From Helopsaltes ochotensis (taxonomy: Eukaryota > Chordata > Aves > Passeriformes > Locustellidae): a DNA stretch of 64,000 nt. Every line of letters begins with the position of its first letter. Within the stretch, counting starts at the first letter, position 1. The translations under genes and the position numbers were made by a program. The notes under the pieces were generated by a model. That model saw only the letters and a list, made by a program, of their open reading frames with translations. It was not told where the DNA came from and did not search any database. Shown here in pieces: positions 61,301 through 64,000 of the stretch. Where the stretch lies: NCBI GenBank assembly GCA_013400155.1, contig VXBM01000239.1, positions 1 to 64,000 on the forward strand. The letters run 5' to 3'.

Positions 61301-64000
61301 TGGATGATAGAAGCAAGCTACTTCTCAGAGCAACCCCTAATCAAAAAAGTACTGAAGCATGGAGTACCCAGGCACAGATTGTAATAAAAATGCCCTAAAA
61401 TAGTTGAAAACAAGAAGCATTGAAATCTGCATAGATTTTAAAATTCTGGCCTAGTATTAATGAGGAGACTTGCTTTTCTGCCTGCAAATAGAGCCTGAGT
61501 TTGGATATCCTGCATGTTCTCTTCCCTTCCTGCTCCCCCAGGATTCACAGATGTGTTATTAGGGATGTTAAAGAACTTGTCCCTGGCTCCTTGTTTCTAC
61601 CACCTTTGTAATTCCACGAACCTCAGCTATGACAGCACTGATCCTTACCTTTTTGGTAACTTGAATGGTCTGGCTGGCCTGAAAGAAGAGAAAAAAAAGA
61701 GAGTTGTTGAGAATGCATGAAATATGCATGTACACACCAGTTTGTTTGATTATTCTCATACATGGGTAAGCACATAAATTATAAAAATCAGACATTTTGA
61801 GATATGAATTATTTTGAAAGGCCCACAATCATATTCAATTGAGTCTTTGCAAACAAGTAGTTCAGAGAATAATTACAGCTACAGACAGCTGGGTTTTCAA
61901 AAGTGGAATTTTATGCAGCTGATTTTTGGGATTACTATTCCAGAGGCTTTCCCAATTTTCAACAAGAGACCAAGTAAACTAATATGATAAAAATTCAATA
62001 CCATGGAAAATCATGACAAATTTTGCATATGATGGAAACAGACAAGCACAACACCATGTTCTGAGTGTAATTCATAAAACTTCATAGTTGTCCTTTGTAA
62101 TTCCATTAAAAAAAGTTATTTTGGCCATAAATTCTGTCTTGCCATAATACATGAAGTAGAATGACATAGGATACCTCTATATTTTTATGCAATTTTTGGT
62201 TACTTCCTTAAAATCTAATATAAAGTATATTATTTTGAAGAAGAGATAGCAAACCCAAGTGAAAATTATTCTTATCTAACACTGTTCAGTGGGTACTTCA
62301 ATTTCTTAGTAAGATTCACATAAATTTCGCTTAAAAAAATTTCATGAAGAACCTGCAACTCATTTCAAGAATGTGACATAAAATCACTCCCAAGTTGTAA
62401 CCATACAACAGCTTCAGTTAAGTTATGGATTTGTTTTACCACCAAGGACACATTTAATATTACTTCTTACAAAAGTATTGAAAGCACTGCTTTAGAAGCA
62501 GGTACTTGCATAAAATAGATCATTTAGTAACGTCACACTGAGTTTGCCAACAGCATAGATGTACATTTTCACACACAGATAAACAGCTCAAACTTCAGAC
62601 GCCTCAGAGATTTCCAGAAAAACTTAATCCACTGCATAGAAATAATCCACTAAATAGAAAAGAAATTTGCTGTTCTTCAAAGTAGTAAGAGTTGTTTACT
62701 ACTACACAGTAGTAATATTTGCTCCTTTCAGCCATGAGGAATTTGGAGAAAAGCAGAATAACCGATGTGCAGTTGCAGAGTAACTCAAGGACTAAGGAAA
62801 GGTATAGACAAAGATTCTCTGTTGAATGCAACCACAAAAGATGAAAGTTATGAAGTGTCACCAACTTTCAGACTAGGTGCACAGATCTGACTTCCAGAGG
62901 CACGGAACATACCCAACTTTCCAACTCATGCTAAAAACTTCTGGTGGCACTACAACAGATTCACCAGCAGCCAGAATGCAGAGAAACCCACCTGAACTGA
63001 GTTCTGAAATTACTTTAAACAGTAAATTCCCTGAGCTGAAAAGAAGTTGTGGCAGGCTTGGGGGACTGCTTGTTGTCTGATCTACAGCCTCAACCACGAA
63101 ACCAACTTTTCCCAACTCAGGCTAAAATGGAGGATCAGAATTCAGGTACTGAAGTCAAAACTCACTCAACTTCCATCTGAAGTGAGCAGTAACAGGACTC
63201 TGGGCAAAGAGAAATGCTTAAACAGACAGTCTCTTTCATGAACTTGCACCAAGACAGAGCATGAATGTGCCTTCACGACTGTATGGAAAAGGGGGAAAAG
63301 CCACAGTGTTGGGAATAACAATTTTTTTAATGCAGCGTAGACTCCTGGGTTTACAGATGGGAGAGAAATACAAACAGACATATTTATTGTTAGCAAGGTG
63401 ATTCAAACATGAATTTCTAGCTTTCATTTGTAAAGATCTGAATTTCCATATATATTCAGTCACTTGTTTTTGTCTGTGCCATAATGGGCTCTTGCCCTGA
63501 GTAATAGTATCAGACAATGCTTCGCCACAAGCAGAGCCACCCAACAACGATTAGTACGGGGTTTGTATTTATGCTGACTTGTATAAAGGTTTCTATGACA
63601 ATTCCAGTTTATATTAGCAGATAAAATTGTTTTCTTCTGCATGGGGGCTACTTCAAAATTAAATTTGCCAAATTTGGTTTACACAAAGTGGGTAAAAATG
63701 CCAACACAATCATTCCTCATCCTCCCCCTGTCCCATCGAAACCAAACTACATTTCCCTCTGTTTCCTCCACCTGCAAAATATATTCAGTGCTGAACAAAT
63801 GATGATGATTAAGTTCTTCAAAGTTAGGGAGGGTTAGAGGTCACACCTGCTATCAAACTGTTTTGTTTTGAAAAGCATGCACTGAAAAAACCTGGGTACA
63901 CTCGGGTGAATTCCAGCAGTGTAACCAATCCCTTGCAGCTGTTGTGATGACTCTATTATATTGGTCAATAGGAAAAGCTATGCCTGAAAACTATGCATAA
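58335..64000 (-). other. DISP1: DISP1 upstream intron, incomplete
   Basis: More than 5.6 kb of AT-rich sequence without a recognisable coding exon. None of the minus-strand frames resembles the histidine- and proline-rich N-terminal region of DISP1, so the previous coding exon must lie beyond the right edge. No mobile element was recognised. Confidence 0.7.

Larger units (their letters stand above)
46159..64000 (-). other. DISP1: DISP1 gene, partial (5' end beyond the window)
   Basis: The gene span covers five coding exons and four complete introns on the minus strand, with the start of a further intron at 58335-64000. Exon phases fit at each junction: 58211 ends in phase 0, 57046 leaves two bases, 56514 leaves one base, and 54314 ends in phase 0. 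The visible exons encode about 1363 residues. Mammalian DISP1 has about 1524, so roughly 160-190 N-terminal residues, normally before the first membrane segment, are missing to the right. The gene faces TLR5 tail to tail. Confidence 0.93.

Noticed and set aside
1..64000. CRISPR arrays, operons, tRNA or rRNA genes, integrated viruses
   Set aside because: No regularly spaced repeats, no cloverleaf-type gene and no viral protein was recognised; the window is vertebrate nuclear DNA.

Overview
The window looks like a piece of a bird nuclear genome. The evidence is a set of CR1 LINE fragments of avian type (3' ends with the ATTCTRTG-like tail), an intact 861-codon TLR5 open frame in one exon, and DISP1 exons with consensus GT/AG splice sites. 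Everything was read by eye; family names come from recognising conserved protein sequence, not from a database search. The species cannot be fixed from this sequence.

Layout. Positions 1-1000 are a degraded CR1 fragment covering the endonuclease part of ORF2. It is followed by an unclassified repeat-rich block (about 1003-2425) with direct, tandem and inverted copies. A CR1 3' end on the minus strand lies at 3959-4455. A CpG-rich island (4560-5240) with GC-box minisatellite units follows and is the best candidate for the TLR5 promoter and first non-coding exon. From 5.2 to 12.7 kb the sequence is apparently non-coding (putative TLR5 5' intron), with another CR1 tail (9535-9795), a dispersed duplication (10.8 and 11.7 kb) and a 56-base pure T run. 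The TLR5 coding sequence is 12747-15332 on the plus strand, right after a splice acceptor, followed by a probable 3' UTR of up to about 1 kb.

From 16.4 to 46 kb no gene can be supported. This stretch holds a long, internally deleted CR1 copy (38018-39150), microsatellites and homopolymer runs. From 46159 to the right edge lies DISP1 on the minus strand: a 3.6-kb last coding exon and four upstream coding exons (54314-54411, 56514-56611, 57046-57173, 58211-58334). Their reading frames join without gaps. The N-terminal exon or exons lie beyond position 64000.

TLR5 (flagellin receptor of innate immunity) and DISP1 (transporter-like protein releasing lipid-modified Hedgehog) converge tail to tail, as in human 1q41. 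This is conserved synteny, not a functional operon. No novel gene system was found. The most unusual structures are the compound repeat near the left edge, a perfect hairpin created inside a CR1 copy, the duplication plus T run upstream of TLR5, and the CpG-island minisatellite with a small open frame.
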